Source: Callorhinus ursinus | Taxonomy: Eukaryota > Chordata > Mammalia > Carnivora > Otariidae | Assembly (NCBI RefSeq): GCF_003265705.1 | Contig: NW_020312828.1 | Coordinates: 61,196,212-61,260,211 of the forward strand | Direction of reading: 5' to 3' | DNA length: 64,000 bases | Shown: positions 1 through 12,549 of the stretch, piece by piece | Layout of the letters: every line of letters begins with the position of its first letter | Numbering within the stretch: position 1 is the stretch's first letter | Program-made: the position numbers and the translations under genes | Notes under the pieces: model-generated | Databases searched by the model: none | What the model saw: the letters and a program-made list of their open reading frames with translations, nothing else | Told to the model about the DNA's origin: nothing

Positions 1-1950
1 TGTAACATGACTGACAGTGAGAGAGTTTTGTCTTGGGGCAAAACAGTAAATTAAAGAGTATTCTTTGCTCTGTATGAAGGGAAATTGTTTCTGATCCTTT
101 TTCCTGATCTAAATAAAGAATGCATTTGCAAAATCAGTAGCTCTATATAATATATCTGAGTCCTTATTAATCTGCGATAGCAATAAAACCACATCGCACA
201 CAGCAGCTATACCAGAGTGAAAACCTGGTTGATCTTGGGGTTGTCCTATAGTCATTCTCCAGGATCCATCTGGTTTGTGCATAGGGCAAATGGGATTAAT
301 GTAGATATGATAGAAACTACCACCACTGAATCCTTTAGATTTTTAAAAGTAGCATTACTCTCTCTAGCATCTGTCCACAGGATGCTGTTTTTTATTGACC
401 ATGCTAAACAAAGCATGGAAGGCAGTTTCAGAAGCTCCTATTTGGCCTTCTCCACCATGATAGCTTCTATCTCACAGAACCAGGATGCAATGTGGGAGTT
501 ATTCCAAAATCCAAGTGTGTTAATTCCAAATAAGTATTCACAGAATGGGGAAATGACCAATGGGTGCATCCACAGACCTGTAGCCCAACCATAGCTGGAA
601 GGTGGCCAGGACACTTTTTATTTCCTGACTCCCATATGCCCCACTCTAATGAAGAAAGCATGGTAACACATCAGGTGACTTGGTATCAGTGTCAGAACAC
701 ATCCTGTGTCCAATAGTTCTTGGTATGTTTGGATATTGCCCCTTTCCCAGCATACAGTCACTGGACTAGGTTGTTGGTTCTTTTGGAGAAGGACTGGGGG
801 AACCATCACAGGGTATAATAGAGTCTTTTCCCTGAGGATCCCAGTCCTCTTGAGTCAGTGGATCCTAGTCTGAAAATTGGCTCAGATCCAGAAACTGGGC
901 AGGAGAATGTGGCTTTGTTTAGGCAACAGAACCCAGACTCCTGTTCATCAATTCTGGTTTTCTTCTGATCGTGTTGGCAATCCACCTATTTTCCCTTGGC
1001 AAAATATAATAACATTCTACAAACCACCTTCATAGTTCTCTGTGGGTTAGGCTTCCTTGGCTGTCACTCTGATCTTATCTGTGCTCAGGAGAGCAATGAT
1101 CTCCCAGGTCTGGTGTTAAGAACTATTTCCTGGACTCATCTGTGTTAGAACCCAATTATCCCCATTGCTGTTACTGAGCCAATTTTCTCTGACAGTCTCT
1201 TCTACCTTCAGCTCTTCCATGGAGGAGTGACAGCACCGAACAGCACAGTGATACTGATGTCCTTCTCTCCAGTGAATTCCTGATGTCCTCGGGCAAAGTT
1301 TGATGTGGGGACCTCCCCCCACGGAACATAAGAACATCTGGTGATTCTTTTTGCCTCATGTAATATAACCAATCCAGCACATCTACCTCACTCAGTCTTT
1401 TATTTCCATTCTCTCGTGTGTATCCCTAGGCAATGTTAACTATTTCAACCTCACTGAGTGTGAGCCGTTGCCTTGTCTAGGCTCCAGGAGCCATCCTAGA
1501 CACAAGTTTGCATCATCTCTTTGGGCCCTTGCCAGGGTATTACCCCCAAACAAGTGTCCCAAGTCAATAAATTCTCTGATAACCAGTCTTTTATGTTTGG
1601 ACTCCCTTGATCAAGCACCCTCAGCCTCCAGCACAGAGGTTCACCCCAGCCCCTGCTGATCCCTGCTAACCAGGTCTTGTAGCTCCTTTGGAGTGTGGTC
1701 CCTCTTTTCCCCTTTCCGATGTAGTTCATCCCTGGCTGGGGTATGCTGCTCCTTAACTCTGGTTATAGGCCTGGAGTCAGGAAAGCAGTGGGGGCAGCTT
1801 CTGAGGTGGGATCCCTCCTTCCATATCTTCTGCCTTGGGGGGCATGGGAGTTAGGGAGGCAGGTACTAGCTCTTAAGGGGAGGAGTGGGCAATTTCTTCA
1901 GGGCCAGAAGACCAGATGAGTCTAGGAAATCAAATCTTCAAGCCAAATGT
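1..1950 (-). pseudogene. Endogenous retrovirus remnant (gag-pro-pol part)
   Basis: Decayed retroviral coding sequence on the minus strand, cut by the left window edge. The complement of about 690-720 encodes a protease-like active-site motif (LLDTGC, where LLDTGA is usual) followed by TLIP. The complement of about 253-279 encodes the reverse-transcriptase motif KPDGSWRMT. A further minus-strand frame at 1496-1729 has the look of gag capsid but no motif I can name. Order gag, protease, RT on the minus strand is as expected. Frames are broken by stops and shifts and no long ORF survives. No LTR was identified, so the right limit is a guess. The class is uncertain. Confidence 0.7.
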
Positions 1951-2870
1951 CCCCATCCCATGTAGAGGGTCCTAAGTTTTTCCAGCTTGTCATGACTTTC
2001 ACATAACAGATCTGCCTCATTTGAACATTCAGTCATCTTTGAAGTTCAGCCACTCTATCAAATCTTTGTGCTTGATCTTCAGCTTTTTCTGCTCCTCTGC
2101 TGCATAAGATGACTGCTTCTTTATAAGTTAGCCAAGAGACTCAATGCAATTTAGCAATAAACATCCAATTCCATTGTCTTGATTTTTATTATATCATGGT
2201 ACATTTTAAACCCTGAATGATTGCACTGGCCAGTACATGTCCCATCCCAGCTCAACCTCCCAGCTCACCATGGGTGAACATTGTAACAACTGGACCACCA
2301 CCTTGTACCAGGAGCTATCTGTGAGGGATCGGATCCTCATTACTAGCAAGCCAGTGAGTGGCCCACTTCCAAAGTCTCATTTTACCACCTGCTTTTTCAG
2401 GCCACTCCTGGTACAACTGTACCATTTTGGATTCTTCGGAAAGGAAAGGCTGAGATGGACTTTGAAGTACAAATAGTTTCTTAGAAAGTAAACTCCTATA
2501 AAAGGAAAAGGAAGGAAGCAGATTGGGCAGGGGAGCCAGTAGGCTGCAATACAGATCTCACAAGTCTCTCTCAGCCGAAAGGAGAACTCCACAGCAAGGA
2601 CTGCTCACTGGAGGAGCCACACACTGGGTGGAAATGGTCAGGCGTCATACCACCACCTTGCTTAGCCATTGGCCTGAGATTGCCCTGAGAATAGCAAGAC
2701 CTTGTCTCAAAGGTTAAGGTGGGTCAGGAGGAAGCAAATGCCTGGAGACCATCAGCTGACCACACCCTTTGCAGTGTGGCAGGGAGTCCTTTCTCAAAAG
2801 GAGAATAGCTGCACATCTCCATGTCTGCTATGTCTAAGCAAATCATAAGGTGATTATTGTACTGTGTTTT
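1951..2870. other. No gene; possible ERV 5' flank, unassigned
   Basis: No exon-like or repeat signature that I can name. Being upstream of the minus-strand gag remnant it may contain leader or LTR sequence, but I could not find paired LTR ends. Confidence 0.3.
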
Positions 2871-2879
2871 CAGTAGATG

Positions 2880-2896
2880 CACACACACACACACAA
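2880..2896. repeat. (CA)n microsatellite, short
   Basis: Eight CA units followed by AAAATC. Confidence 0.9.
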
Positions 2897-3041
2897 AATC
2901 TTTGACATTTTAGTCAAAGTGAAGAGGGAGAGAAGGAAGGTTGGGACTATTTAATTGTAAGATGGTATTTCTCAGCAGGGGCTCTCTGGAATCCTGGGGT
3001 TCTCAGATTTGCGGCTGGGGGTTCCACAGCAGATTGTGACC

Positions 3042-3058
3042 AAAAAAAAAAAAAAAAA

Positions 3059-3093
<35 letters not shown>
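3042..3093. repeat. Poly(A) followed by (CA)17
   Basis: A17 run at 3042-3058 directly followed by a perfect CA repeat to 3093. Likely polymorphic; the A run may be the tail of a decayed retroposon. Confidence 0.9.
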
Positions 3094-3094
<1 letters not shown>

Positions 3095-3725
3095 TTTAAC
3101 TTAATGTGCCACTCAATGCTTACAGAGATAAACAGTGATTGAATGTCTCTGGTAGGTATATTTTGATAGAGGTCTTTCAGTTCTGTATGACAGGACTTAC
3201 TAGGACCATGTTCATTTGCTTGAGCCAATTTTCAGTTTTTGATGTAGGTTTGAGGAGGTCATTGACAGCTGGTGAGCACTCCGCACAAAGGGAAGTACAA
3301 GAGTGTATGATAGTGATACTGTCAGCTTATCACACCCAACCTCCCGTCATGTACTACCGACTCATTTATGAGAAATTCCTCTTCTAAGAAAGGAATTTTT
3401 CCATGACATGGTTAGCTGCCTGCCCCCTGCTACTTAGCTGTTGCTGTGAAGGTTGCACAGTATAAATTGTGTAAATTCAAACTCAATTGTGTTGAGAAGT
3501 TTTGATACTTTGGGTGATTTTCTCATTAGTTCTTTTTTTATGCCCTTACATTTTATAGGTTGTTAATGTTTGTGTTTTAGAAACATATCTGATGATACAA
3601 TGTGGTAAGTTTTTAGGGCACGTATGAGATGGAAAAGAACGATTCCAGTCCTTGGTCTAAAAATAAGTCTGATATGTTTACTGATGAAGAACTACAATCC
3701 TCTGAGTCATTTCACTGTGCTAGTG

Positions 3726-3760
<35 letters not shown>

Positions 3761-4694
3761 CTGGCACTATAGTGAAAGCTACTTATCAGTGATTTTAAAT
3801 GGGCTGGTCATCCAAGTTGTCCAATTTTTTGTGCCTCCTCTATAAGCCAGAAAATTAGAATTGCAGCAAAGTGAAAAAGACAAAATGACAAATCATATTC
3901 ATTTGACAAATAAAAAGGATAATTATTTGAAAGGGCTACTGGAATTTCAAAACAGAGTAAAGCTTTTGTTAAAAAAGGAAAAAAACACTAACATTCAGTG
4001 AAAAGGCTCAGAAGCCAAGTTATTTAGCAACAGAACTTACTGCCCAGAAAAGTTAAGGTAACACAATTGTCAAGAACCCAATAATGCCAGCATGTAGAAC
4101 TCAAGTGAGTAAAATGCTAGGATACATGCAGTATCAAAACTTGAAAAGGCTCCACTATTTGTATAATAAGTCAATGTATTAATAACACTATCAATAATTT
4201 TCATATCATAAACAACATCTATTCAAATCTATTTGTAACTTTCATTTAAATTAAATCTACCAAGCCTATCTTTGGTAGCCTACCAAAGCCCTTTTTTGAC
4301 TCAAGTCATTTATTTAACAGAAATTTGTTATCTTTGCCTTATGAGTTTTAAAATTTTGTTAAAAGGAAAGAAGGGAACAATTTCAAAAAAGGTAAGCTGA
4401 GCTTACTTACCTACCTGGCTTTTTAAAAATTTTTTTAGTAGCTCTTGACTAGCTTTTTATTTTTTAATGAAATATAATATACTAGAATATAATGGAATAG
4501 AGAACACCAGAGTTTCATCATAAGGATGTTTAGCAAAAACTTCATATTGCACCAATTGCAATGAATGGGGATAGAGGGAGGGATATGATGAATATATGAG
4601 TTGGTTAGGATTGGGTCATCTGATCTTTTGTTACCTGGTATATGATGATCAATTTGAATAACCTGGCTTTTTTTTTTAAAGAAAGTTTGGCTAC
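3094..4694. other. Intergenic, nothing recognised apart from the AC repeat
   Basis: AT-rich sequence without recognisable exons. Short open frames here have no coding signature. Confidence 0.5.
3728..3758. repeat. (AC)15 microsatellite
   Basis: Perfect dinucleotide run. Confidence 0.9.
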
Positions 4695-4709
4695 AAAGAT
4701 TTTCTTAGT

Positions 4710-4890
4710 GGGCACCTGGGTGGCTCAGATGGTTGAGCGTCTGCCTTCGGCTCAGGTCATGATCCCAGGGTTCTGGGATCGAGTCCCGCATCGGGCTCCC
4801 TGCTCAGCGGGAAGCCTGCTTCTCCCTCTGCCTCTCTTTCTCTCTCTCTCTGTCTCTTATGAATAAATAAATAAAATCTTTAAAAAAAAA
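4710..4890 (+). mobile_element. CAN-SINE (SINEC)
   Basis: Sense copy with GGGCACCTGGGTGGCTCAG head, B-box-like GGGATCGAGTCCC, CT tract, AATAAATAAATAAA, TCTTT and A tail. Target duplication AAAGATTTTCTTAGT at 4695-4709 and about 4889-4903. Confidence 0.95.
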
Positions 4891-4903
4891 AGATTTTCTT
4901 AGT

Positions 4904-7200
4904 TTTAAGTAGGGACTAACACTATTCTTGTAACATGTCATCCTCAGCAACTGTGTGGTAGAAATTAGTGATCAGACTGTCAAACCTATTTGGATGGGGT
5001 TTTAAAAAAATCAAGCAAGAATTTAAAAACCAAAAGAACTGATGTTTCCTCCCCCTTCACTACTTACTAACATTAGTATGTGAGAAGGAAGAAAGATACA
5101 AAAAGAGTATCTTAGAAGCTGGCCAAATAAACTGATCTATAGGAAAATATCTTTTTATACTCAAAAGAGCATTGAGAGTTTAGTTGGATTATTATATTTA
5201 AAACTTACAGATTACACCAATGTATAGAGGACTAAAGATATAATAAGACCACGCAGGGATTCTCTGAGACCTGAAAATTATTTCAAGGGTTCTTCTGGGA
5301 CAAAAAGAGTAAGAAAGATTGCTCTGAGGTCTTCCTCACCCTCCCTCTTTCCTGCCATGTATAACTTCCAAATCAGGGTGAACATTTCCAAAAACTAAAT
5401 GTTTTTTTAAATGACTTGGGAACAATTTCCTTGATTCTTTGCTGAACTAACAAACATCGTTCCTTCTTAGAGCTTAGTCTGAGACACAAACTACTAACTC
5501 AAACACTGGGAAGATAAGAAATATGAATGGTTAAAATGGACAGTTCTCTAGTGAAAGAGACCAAAATATACTCAGGAGAAAGATCTTGGAATAAAATTAA
5601 AGTCTGAACTTGGAAAAATAAATTTGGAGGGTTGCCATGGCTGATTGAGAGGCAAGCAAATTAAACTTAGTGAAATTCAAATTAATTTCACAGATGGTAT
5701 CCAATTCTGGTGTGGCTGGCAGGGTTCCAGGTTATATTGGAAACATAAAGAAAAAGCAAAAATCTTATTTCAGTTTTCTTTGGAGACGTGAGATGCCTGA
5801 TCTTTATAATTGTGTGTTTATATGCATGTTTGTGTGTGTTTGTGCATATGAGTATATGTGTTTTTGTGTGTATCTAGTCAATATGAGACAAAAATGAACA
5901 AAGGAAGAAAAGTAACCCAGTCTGCTAGACGGGTAGGAAATAAATTCTCAGACACATGTCAAGGGAAATATCAAGTAAATATTTATTGGGTCTAGTTTTC
6001 AGAACTGCCAGATACATCTTGTTATGACATTGAAAATAAACTTGAACCTTACTCAAGGGGCAGGATTATATACTAGTGGCGTATATATTATAGCTGAAGT
6101 CTTGATTCCATACTTCTTGTATAAAAATTTTTTTAAAAACCCAGCCACCTGAAATATACATATGTCTTATATTTAATATGCAATATTATGTATATATGCA
6201 TTTTTACTATCCTAGGATATTATTTATTGATAGTTATATACATGGAGATTATTCACCTTCTGATTGATTCTTGTCCTTGGAGACTCTCTGCTCTTTTTAG
6301 ATATTAGCAAGCAGGTCCATGTCTGTTATGAGACCTTCTTGGTCACCCAGCATTCTAAGGTTTGGAGGCTCCCACCCAATATCATTTCAAGCATATAAAA
6401 ACACACTCATATCACATGTTAAATATAACTTCTCTAAAAATTTTGGAAGTTGTTTTATTGTTTTTATAAAATTGAGTTTTCTTAAAGATAATTTATTTTG
6501 TTCTTATGGTTTAAACTTACTGTGTTTACATTTAGGTACAGTTGGATTGAATTGCGCTTAGCTATTTGACATGATATTACATCCTACAGAAACTTATTTA
6601 TACTTTTATTGACTCTAATTTTCCAGGAATAATTTTTCTTCTCATTTTCAAGCTGATGATTTTTTTTCCAGATCTTAAAAAAAGCCTTTGAGAAGCTCAC
6701 AGACTAGTCTAGACACTAAGCCTACAGGAGGCTAATAGATAAAACTTCTGTGTAGATACCACTAATAGTGCAGTCTTCTTCATTGTACTTGGTAGAAAAC
6801 CAAGTTTTGTCTTATGACCTATAAAATGCTCTGTATGAATTCTTCTATGTCTTCTCTGGCCCCAGTTCATGCACTATTCCCTCTTTTACTGAGTCCAAGT
6901 CATACCAGCAATCTTTTTGTTCTGAAGACCCGTCATGCATTGAAAAGAAAAAGGACAGTAGTTTGAGAGAGTATCAGCTGTTAAGGGAAGGGCTTTCGGG
7001 TTTTCATCTTTATTTGTATAGGATAGGGAAAACCTGAGCATGCTTATAGGAAGACAGCAAGTAGCTTTGGAAACAACAACAACCAGAAAATAAGAAAGGG
7101 CCTCTGTCTTTTTCATTATTGAACCACTGCCTAGCTTCGTACCTGGGTAGCACATGGTAGGAGAGCTGAAATAAACCTTTCTTGAAGGACAGTGGGATGC
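4904..7200. other. Intergenic, no gene recognised
   Basis: AT-rich DNA with an imperfect TG-rich patch around 5815-5870. No exon or clearly nameable repeat found on reading. Confidence 0.45.
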
Positions 7201-7214
7201 AGTAGATGCACTGA

Positions 7215-7640
7215 TATCAAAGAGAGTGTGCTGGTTTTCTACTGCTGGGAAAGAATCTTTTTTCCAAGCTCCCTCATATGCTGGCTGATAGGATTCAGTT
7301 CCTCAGAAGCTATTGGGCTTACGGCCTCACTTCCTCACTAACAGTTTGCCACAAACCACCCTCAGTTTCTTGTCATAGGGGCCTCTCCAGAGGGCAACTC
7401 ACAATAAGGCAGCCAGCAACCCTGAGAGCGAGCGAGAGAGCAATAGAAGGTGAGCTTCCAAGACAGAAACCAAAGTCTTATATAACTGAATTTTGGAAGG
7501 GACATTCCATTATTTGTGCCACACTAATCATCAGAAGTGAGTAAGTCCAGCCCACACTCAAGGAGAGGAGCTACACAGGCACGAATGTGATTAAGAATCA
7601 CTGGAAGCCTTCTTACAGCCAATTCATTATCTAGTAGATG
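7215..7640. repeat. Old interspersed repeat, family not assigned
   Basis: The stretch containing TAAGTCCAGCCCACACTCAAGG (near 7540-7562) and the preceding CAGCCAGCAACCCTGAGAGCGAGC-type text resemble a common diverged mammalian repeat, but I cannot name the family or its ends. Confidence 0.35.
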
Positions 7641-7789
7641 ATTTGGACACTAAACAAATAATGGCGTAGGATGTTGAAGAATAATTCAAAAAGCAAATAA
7701 TCTACAATATTTATCCCTATCTGGAGCAGAGAAGAAAATCTTCAGAGAAGGTAATGTTTGAACTAAGAATTGAAAAAAGAATAGAAAAG

Positions 7790-8035
7790 GGCGCCTGGGT
7801 GGCTCAGTTGGTTAAGCGACTGCCTTCAGCTCAGGTCATGATCCTGGAGTCCCGGGATCGAGTCCCACATCGGGCTCCCTGCTCAGCGGGGAGTCTGCTT
7901 CTCCCTCTGCCCCTCCCCCCCGTGCGCTCTCTCTCTCTCTCTCTCTCATTCTCTCTCTCAAATAAATAAATAAAATCTTTAAAAAAAAAAACAAGTGATG
8001 TTAGAACAGTTGGACATTTGTTAAAAAAAAAAAAA
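7790..8035 (+). mobile_element. CAN-SINE with an extra 3' segment before a second A tail
   Basis: The SINE proper spans 7790 to about 7991 and ends AATAAAATCTTT plus A11. About 31 nt of non-SINE sequence (ACAAGTGATG to ACATTTGTT) and a second A13 run follow. The exact 18-bp duplication GAAAAAAGAATAGAAAAG at 7772-7789 and 8036-8053 encloses the whole block, so the extra piece appears to have been inserted together with the SINE. Confidence 0.85.
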
Positions 8036-8131
8036 GAAAAAAGAATAGAAAAGAAAACATTATGAGCAGAAGAACAGATGCATAGATGTTTATAGCATGT
8101 TTCTGGGACTTCAAGAACTTCAGTAAGCTTA

Positions 8132-8319
8132 GGGGCACCTGGGTGGCTCAGTCGGTTGAGTGCCTGCCTTTGGCTCAGGTCATGATCCCAGGGCTCTGGG
8201 ATCGAGCCCCACATCAGGCTCCCTGCTCAGTGGGGAGTCTGCTTATCCCCCTGCTCATGCTCTCTCTCTCTCTCTCTCTCTCTCAAATAAATATATAAAA
8301 AAATCTTTAAAAAAAAAAA
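8132..8319 (+). mobile_element. CAN-SINE (SINEC), older copy
   Basis: Sense copy; the A-box region and TCTTT/A tail are intact. The flanking duplication is diverged: GAACTTCAGTAAGCTTA before, GAATTTCAGTGAGCTTGA after. It lies less than 100 bp after the previous SINE. Confidence 0.93.
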
Positions 8320-8339
8320 GAGAATTTCAGTGAGCTTGA

Positions 8340-10280
8340 AGGAAGTGTTGGAGAACATGGCCGTTGATGAGAGGGAAACACATAGACAACTGTAGACCAT
8401 GGGGTTTCTCATCTCTTCCGCTGACGAATTTAGACTCCATATCATACTTGAGAATATTTCCAAAAGAGGAGATGAAACTCATATCTTAGAAAAATAACTC
8501 TAGTAATTGAGTGTAGAATGACTGAAAATAGGGGGGGAAAAGAAGTCAAGTAGGCCCTTTAGAAGCATGGACTGGATGCTACACAAAGATTGGATGCACT
8601 AGCCTACAGCAGCAGCCGTACATATGGAGAAGTAGTGACATGATTTGACAGATATGGACAGGGGTTGTTTAAAGAGAGCAAAGAAAGGATGGCTTCAAAA
8701 TTCTTTGCTTACATGATTAGGCAGGTGTTAATGACATGAATCATAGATGGATGGATGAAAAAGGATGATTTTGAGTAAACTACAAGACATTGTAGATACA
8801 ATACACACAGGCTTTACTTCACAGACAGGAAAAGGGGAAGAAAATAAGGAACAATCATTACTCAGATGGAGACCAGCAAGATCAGGTTCAGTTTCACAAA
8901 TATTTATTGAACCTACTATATTCTTGGCACTATACTAAATGTGGTACCATAATGAGTTATGCCAGAGTACTAATACATAGATTATATTTTAAAGAAAAAG
9001 TAAAAGATCTTATGAATTAGTAAAGTCATTAAGTCCAGATTCACCATTCTAAGTATACTATTCCCAGAGTATAAATTCTGGACTTCCAAAATAAACACAG
9101 CAATCAAGGGGAGCATGAAGAATAAAGTACACGATCAAAGTCTGTGCACACCAAGCAACTATATTTCAATCACATATACTGTTTCCCAGAGTTTGCCTTT
9201 TATTGATATTTATTTTCTCTCGATCCAATTAGGAGTTTAACCTGTAATTCTGGAGCAATTTTACATTTTATGAGGCTGAGTTTCACAGAAACCATTAATA
9301 AAATGTAGGAAAGGATAATACTCAATGAATCTCTTAGGTATTAACTTGATTACTAGAATTAAGTTGGCTAGTTCCATTCTGAAGTTCTGTTTAACACATA
9401 ATGCTTATGTAGCTTAGAACAGCTTGCATTTCACAGCTCGTTAATTAAAGTTTGTCGTTGTTAAAATTGTAATTGCACAGTGCCGTGATTGGGGTCTTTT
9501 AAAAATCAAATTATTATTTACCCAAGAGACACTGATTTTTAGTGTGTATGTGTGTGTGTGTGTGTGTATGTAGGTGGGTGTGGGTGTGTGTGCACACACT
9601 TGTGGGCATGTTTTAACAACAATATCTAAGACTTTTTGTTCTTCATTAATCTGTTTTTGAAAAAATGTATGTGCTGTAGCTGCTTAGTTCTGGTGACAGG
9701 CTTGTGTGTTCTGTCCCCAGATGTTCCCCTAACTTACTTTTTCTCACTCCTAACAAGCACAGCTATAGGCTTTTGCTTATCTTAGGTATGACATGTTTTC
9801 AAATATATCGATCGATCGATCAAAAGATACTGCCCCCTAAAAAGAGAAAGCACCTTAAACTGTATGAAGTGGGATAACTATCAAATGGCAGTAGAAGATG
9901 AATTCAAACACTTCTCACAGTTTCCTACTTTACCCAAAGCAATTATGAAAATTTGCACCTTTCCTTATGTTTAGACCTGAAAAATAGTATAATAGACTTA
10001 AAAATGCATTTATTTAACTAGCTTTACCTTCACCTTTCTAATTTAGTTGACTTTGCCACTTAGTTAGCTTTTTTACAGAAATGTGCTTGTAAGCAAACTT
10101 TGCTTCCTTAAGATTCTCTATGAATGCTTGAAACGCAGCAGTATATGTTATCATTTAGACACAACCTGACCAGAACTTTGTAGAAGTCAAAGGTTTTCAT
10201 GAAGAAATGCAAGCACATCAATACAGGAATTGCTCAATATTGGAAGAATCTTGTCTATTTTATTCACAAATAGACACCTT
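8340..10280. other. Intergenic with L2 scrap and simple repeats
   Basis: 8890-8990 (ATATTTATTGAACCTACTAT type) looks like an antisense L2 3' end. 9545-9592 is an imperfect (TG)n, and 9807-9821 is a short (ATCG)n run. No gene recognised. Confidence 0.5.
9545..9592. repeat. Imperfect (TG)n repeat
   Basis: TG units with TATG and GGG interruptions. Confidence 0.85.
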
Positions 10281-10375
10281 GGACATAACAAAAGGCCTGG
10301 CACCTAGAAGGCACTCGAAAACTGTGTGTCAATTTAAATAAATGAAAGGAGAATGAATGAATGAATGAATGAATG
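10280..10375 (+). repeat. L2 3' end with (GAAT)n tail
   Basis: GGCCTGGCACCTAGAAGGCAC followed by the typical L2 GAATGAATG tail, perfect (GAAT)6 at 10351-10374. Confidence 0.65.
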
Positions 10376-10489
10376 GGCTGCACAAATGAAACATGGTCCT
10401 GTATTCAAAACATGAGAGTTGAGGAAGGCAGAGTAGACAGATGCTGAATTAGATCCACCAAAGGCATGACCTTGGACATGTGGGAAGGC

Positions 10490-10585
10490 AGGCCAAAATG
10501 AGAAGAGATTAAGTGTTGAGATGTTAAGCAATTTGCCCAAGGCCCTACAGCTAGTAAGCATTTCTAATGTGACTCTGCACATTCT
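10490..10585 (-). repeat. MIR fragment
   Basis: Contains AGCAATTTGCCCAAGGCCCT and CAGCTAGTAAGCA, the antisense MIR core. Confidence 0.65.
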
Positions 10586-10599
10586 TTCATGTGTGAAGG

Positions 10600-11744
10600 A
10601 CTTAAGGAAAGGCTTGGAACTCTCTTGCTTTTGTGAGAGAGACCTTAGGAGAAAAGCTGGAAAGCGAGGTACCAGGTTGACAATGAAGTCTTTCTAGTAG
10701 TTGAGGGTCTCCTTCTAGCTAGAAATCCCCATAGGAAAAAAAAAGAAAAGAAATCTCCATAGACCTCTAAGGAGGATTCTTACAATGGGGCCAGCAGCTT
10801 GGGGATACACCAAGAAAGGTTTGAGTTTTATTTGCATGGCCCCATCTGGAAGTTGAGAATCGTGGTTCTGATCAGATAAATACTTGAAACTCATTTTGCT
10901 TTCCCGTCAATGCTTTAATAAAAATGAAGACTAGGCAAAAGAAGTCCAAAGTCAAATGATTTGGGTTCTATAATAACGTCTTACATAGTTCGCTTTCCTA
11001 TCTCCTGAAAGTTATCCAGTTAATTCATGCTGACATGCATTGTAATATACTGTTCTTACCCTTTTTCTGTTTCAAATTGAAGCAGTGTTGGTTTCCCTGA
11101 CTCTGCATGTTCCTGCTCAAGCAGAATGGGATCTTGCCCTTAGGTCCTATTCAGAGGTACTGCTTTGGGCCTCCTTTGTCCTTTCTTATCCACTGGCATT
11201 GCAACCGGTATTACCTTTGCTTTTCACATCTTGGAGTGTCTTCCAGGGGATCCTGATCCCACTTGGATTTTCAGGTTGGATTCCTTGTACTCGTGCAAGA
11301 GACATGAGTCAAGAGCTTCTCTGAAATCGTGCCTCTCAAATATCAGCTTCTCTTCCCACCAGTGACCTCAAAGTCTAAGAAATATGAAAAATATTTCTAT
11401 ATCTCAAAGGACCAATGACTTTTAAACTAGGTTGTCTGAGGCTTAAGTGGTACTCATCCCCAAGTTTTATTTTCATCAGCTGCCTGCTCACCATCAGTTC
11501 CCTTGTGTGTTTGCACATTCATCCGTCCCCAAGAAGTAAGCAGTTCTGATGAGTGACGTCTTCAGACAACTGAAATGTATTTCCTAAAGTGTTAAAACAC
11601 TTATTTGAATTGCATATAACTTAATTATTTCCCTATCTTAATAGAAGATAATGAAAATAATTTAACCTTTTGGGTAACTCAGGAGCATGATTTGATATTT
11701 CATTACTAGAAATGATATATAATAGAATACATTCGATTTGAGTC
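10600..11744. other. Intergenic, no gene recognised
   Basis: No exon-like structure or nameable repeat seen. Confidence 0.45.
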
Positions 11745-11761
11745 AAGAAACCGGGATTTCA

Positions 11762-11966
11762 GGGCGCCTGGGTGGCTCAGTTGGTTAAGCGACTGCCTTT
11801 GGCTCATGTCATGATCCTGGAGTCCTGGGATCGAGTCCCACATCGGGCTCCCTGCTCAGCAGGGAGTCTGCTTCTCCCTCTGACCCTCTTCCTGCTCGTG
11901 CTCTCTATCTCTCATTCTCTCTCTCTCAAATAAATAAATAAAATCTTTAAAAAAAAAAAAGAAAGA
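11762..11966 (+). mobile_element. CAN-SINE (SINEC)
   Basis: Sense copy with full head, CT tract and AATAAA/TCTTT/A tail. Target duplication AAGAAACCGGGATTTC at 11745-11760, with one mismatch at 11967-11982. Confidence 0.95.
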
Positions 11967-11974
11967 AAGAAACC

Positions 11975-12385
11975 TGGATTTCCAATCTAGTTCTACCACC
12001 TATGGCTCTGTAACTTAACTGCTTTGATATACCAATTTCTTCACCTGCAAAATGGGTCACGCTCATGCACAACTCATAATTGTTGTGACGGTTGGATGAA
12101 ATAATATGAAAGACTACAATTCATGATTTCCTATTACCATATGCTTACTTGGTAATATACTATTTATTGATATAATTTGCTTTCACAGAGAGATATTCCA
12201 TTTAAAATACTGTGTTTACCAACTGGGATGATACCTTTTTAAATAACCAAGTAACACAATGTAGTGAGCTAAGCACAGGATGATGAGATGGAAACCACGA
12301 GTTCTGGCATCAATTCTACCGACAAGCAGCTAATAACTTCTTGGCCTCGGTTTTCTCATCTTGAAAAATGAGACACTGAACAAGC
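11975..12385 (+). repeat. Two diverged MIR fragments
   Basis: 11975-12130 (TGGCTCTGTAACTTAACTGC, CACCTGCAAAATGGG) and 12245-12385 (TTCTTGGCCTCGGTTTTCTC, TGAAAAATGAGAC) carry the sense MIR core. Confidence 0.6.
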
Positions 12386-12549
12386 TAACCCGTTCTAGCT
12401 TTTCTTTTTTCCCAGTAAAATCAAGAATTTTTATTATGCCTTTATGTTATATGCCAACATCGTCTTAAATTTTTTCATCTTCCTTTATATCAACCAAAAG
12501 TTTTGGCAATTGGAAGGCAAATGCCACATGCACCTGTATATCTGCCAAG

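Noticed and set aside
3042..3758. Regular CA repeats as possible array structure
   Set aside because: Plain dinucleotide microsatellites with no spacers; not CRISPR or any other array.
4710..4785. tRNA-like A and B boxes in the SINEs
   Set aside because: They are part of tRNA-derived SINE heads; no cloverleaf with a functional acceptor stem was seen, so no tRNA gene is called.
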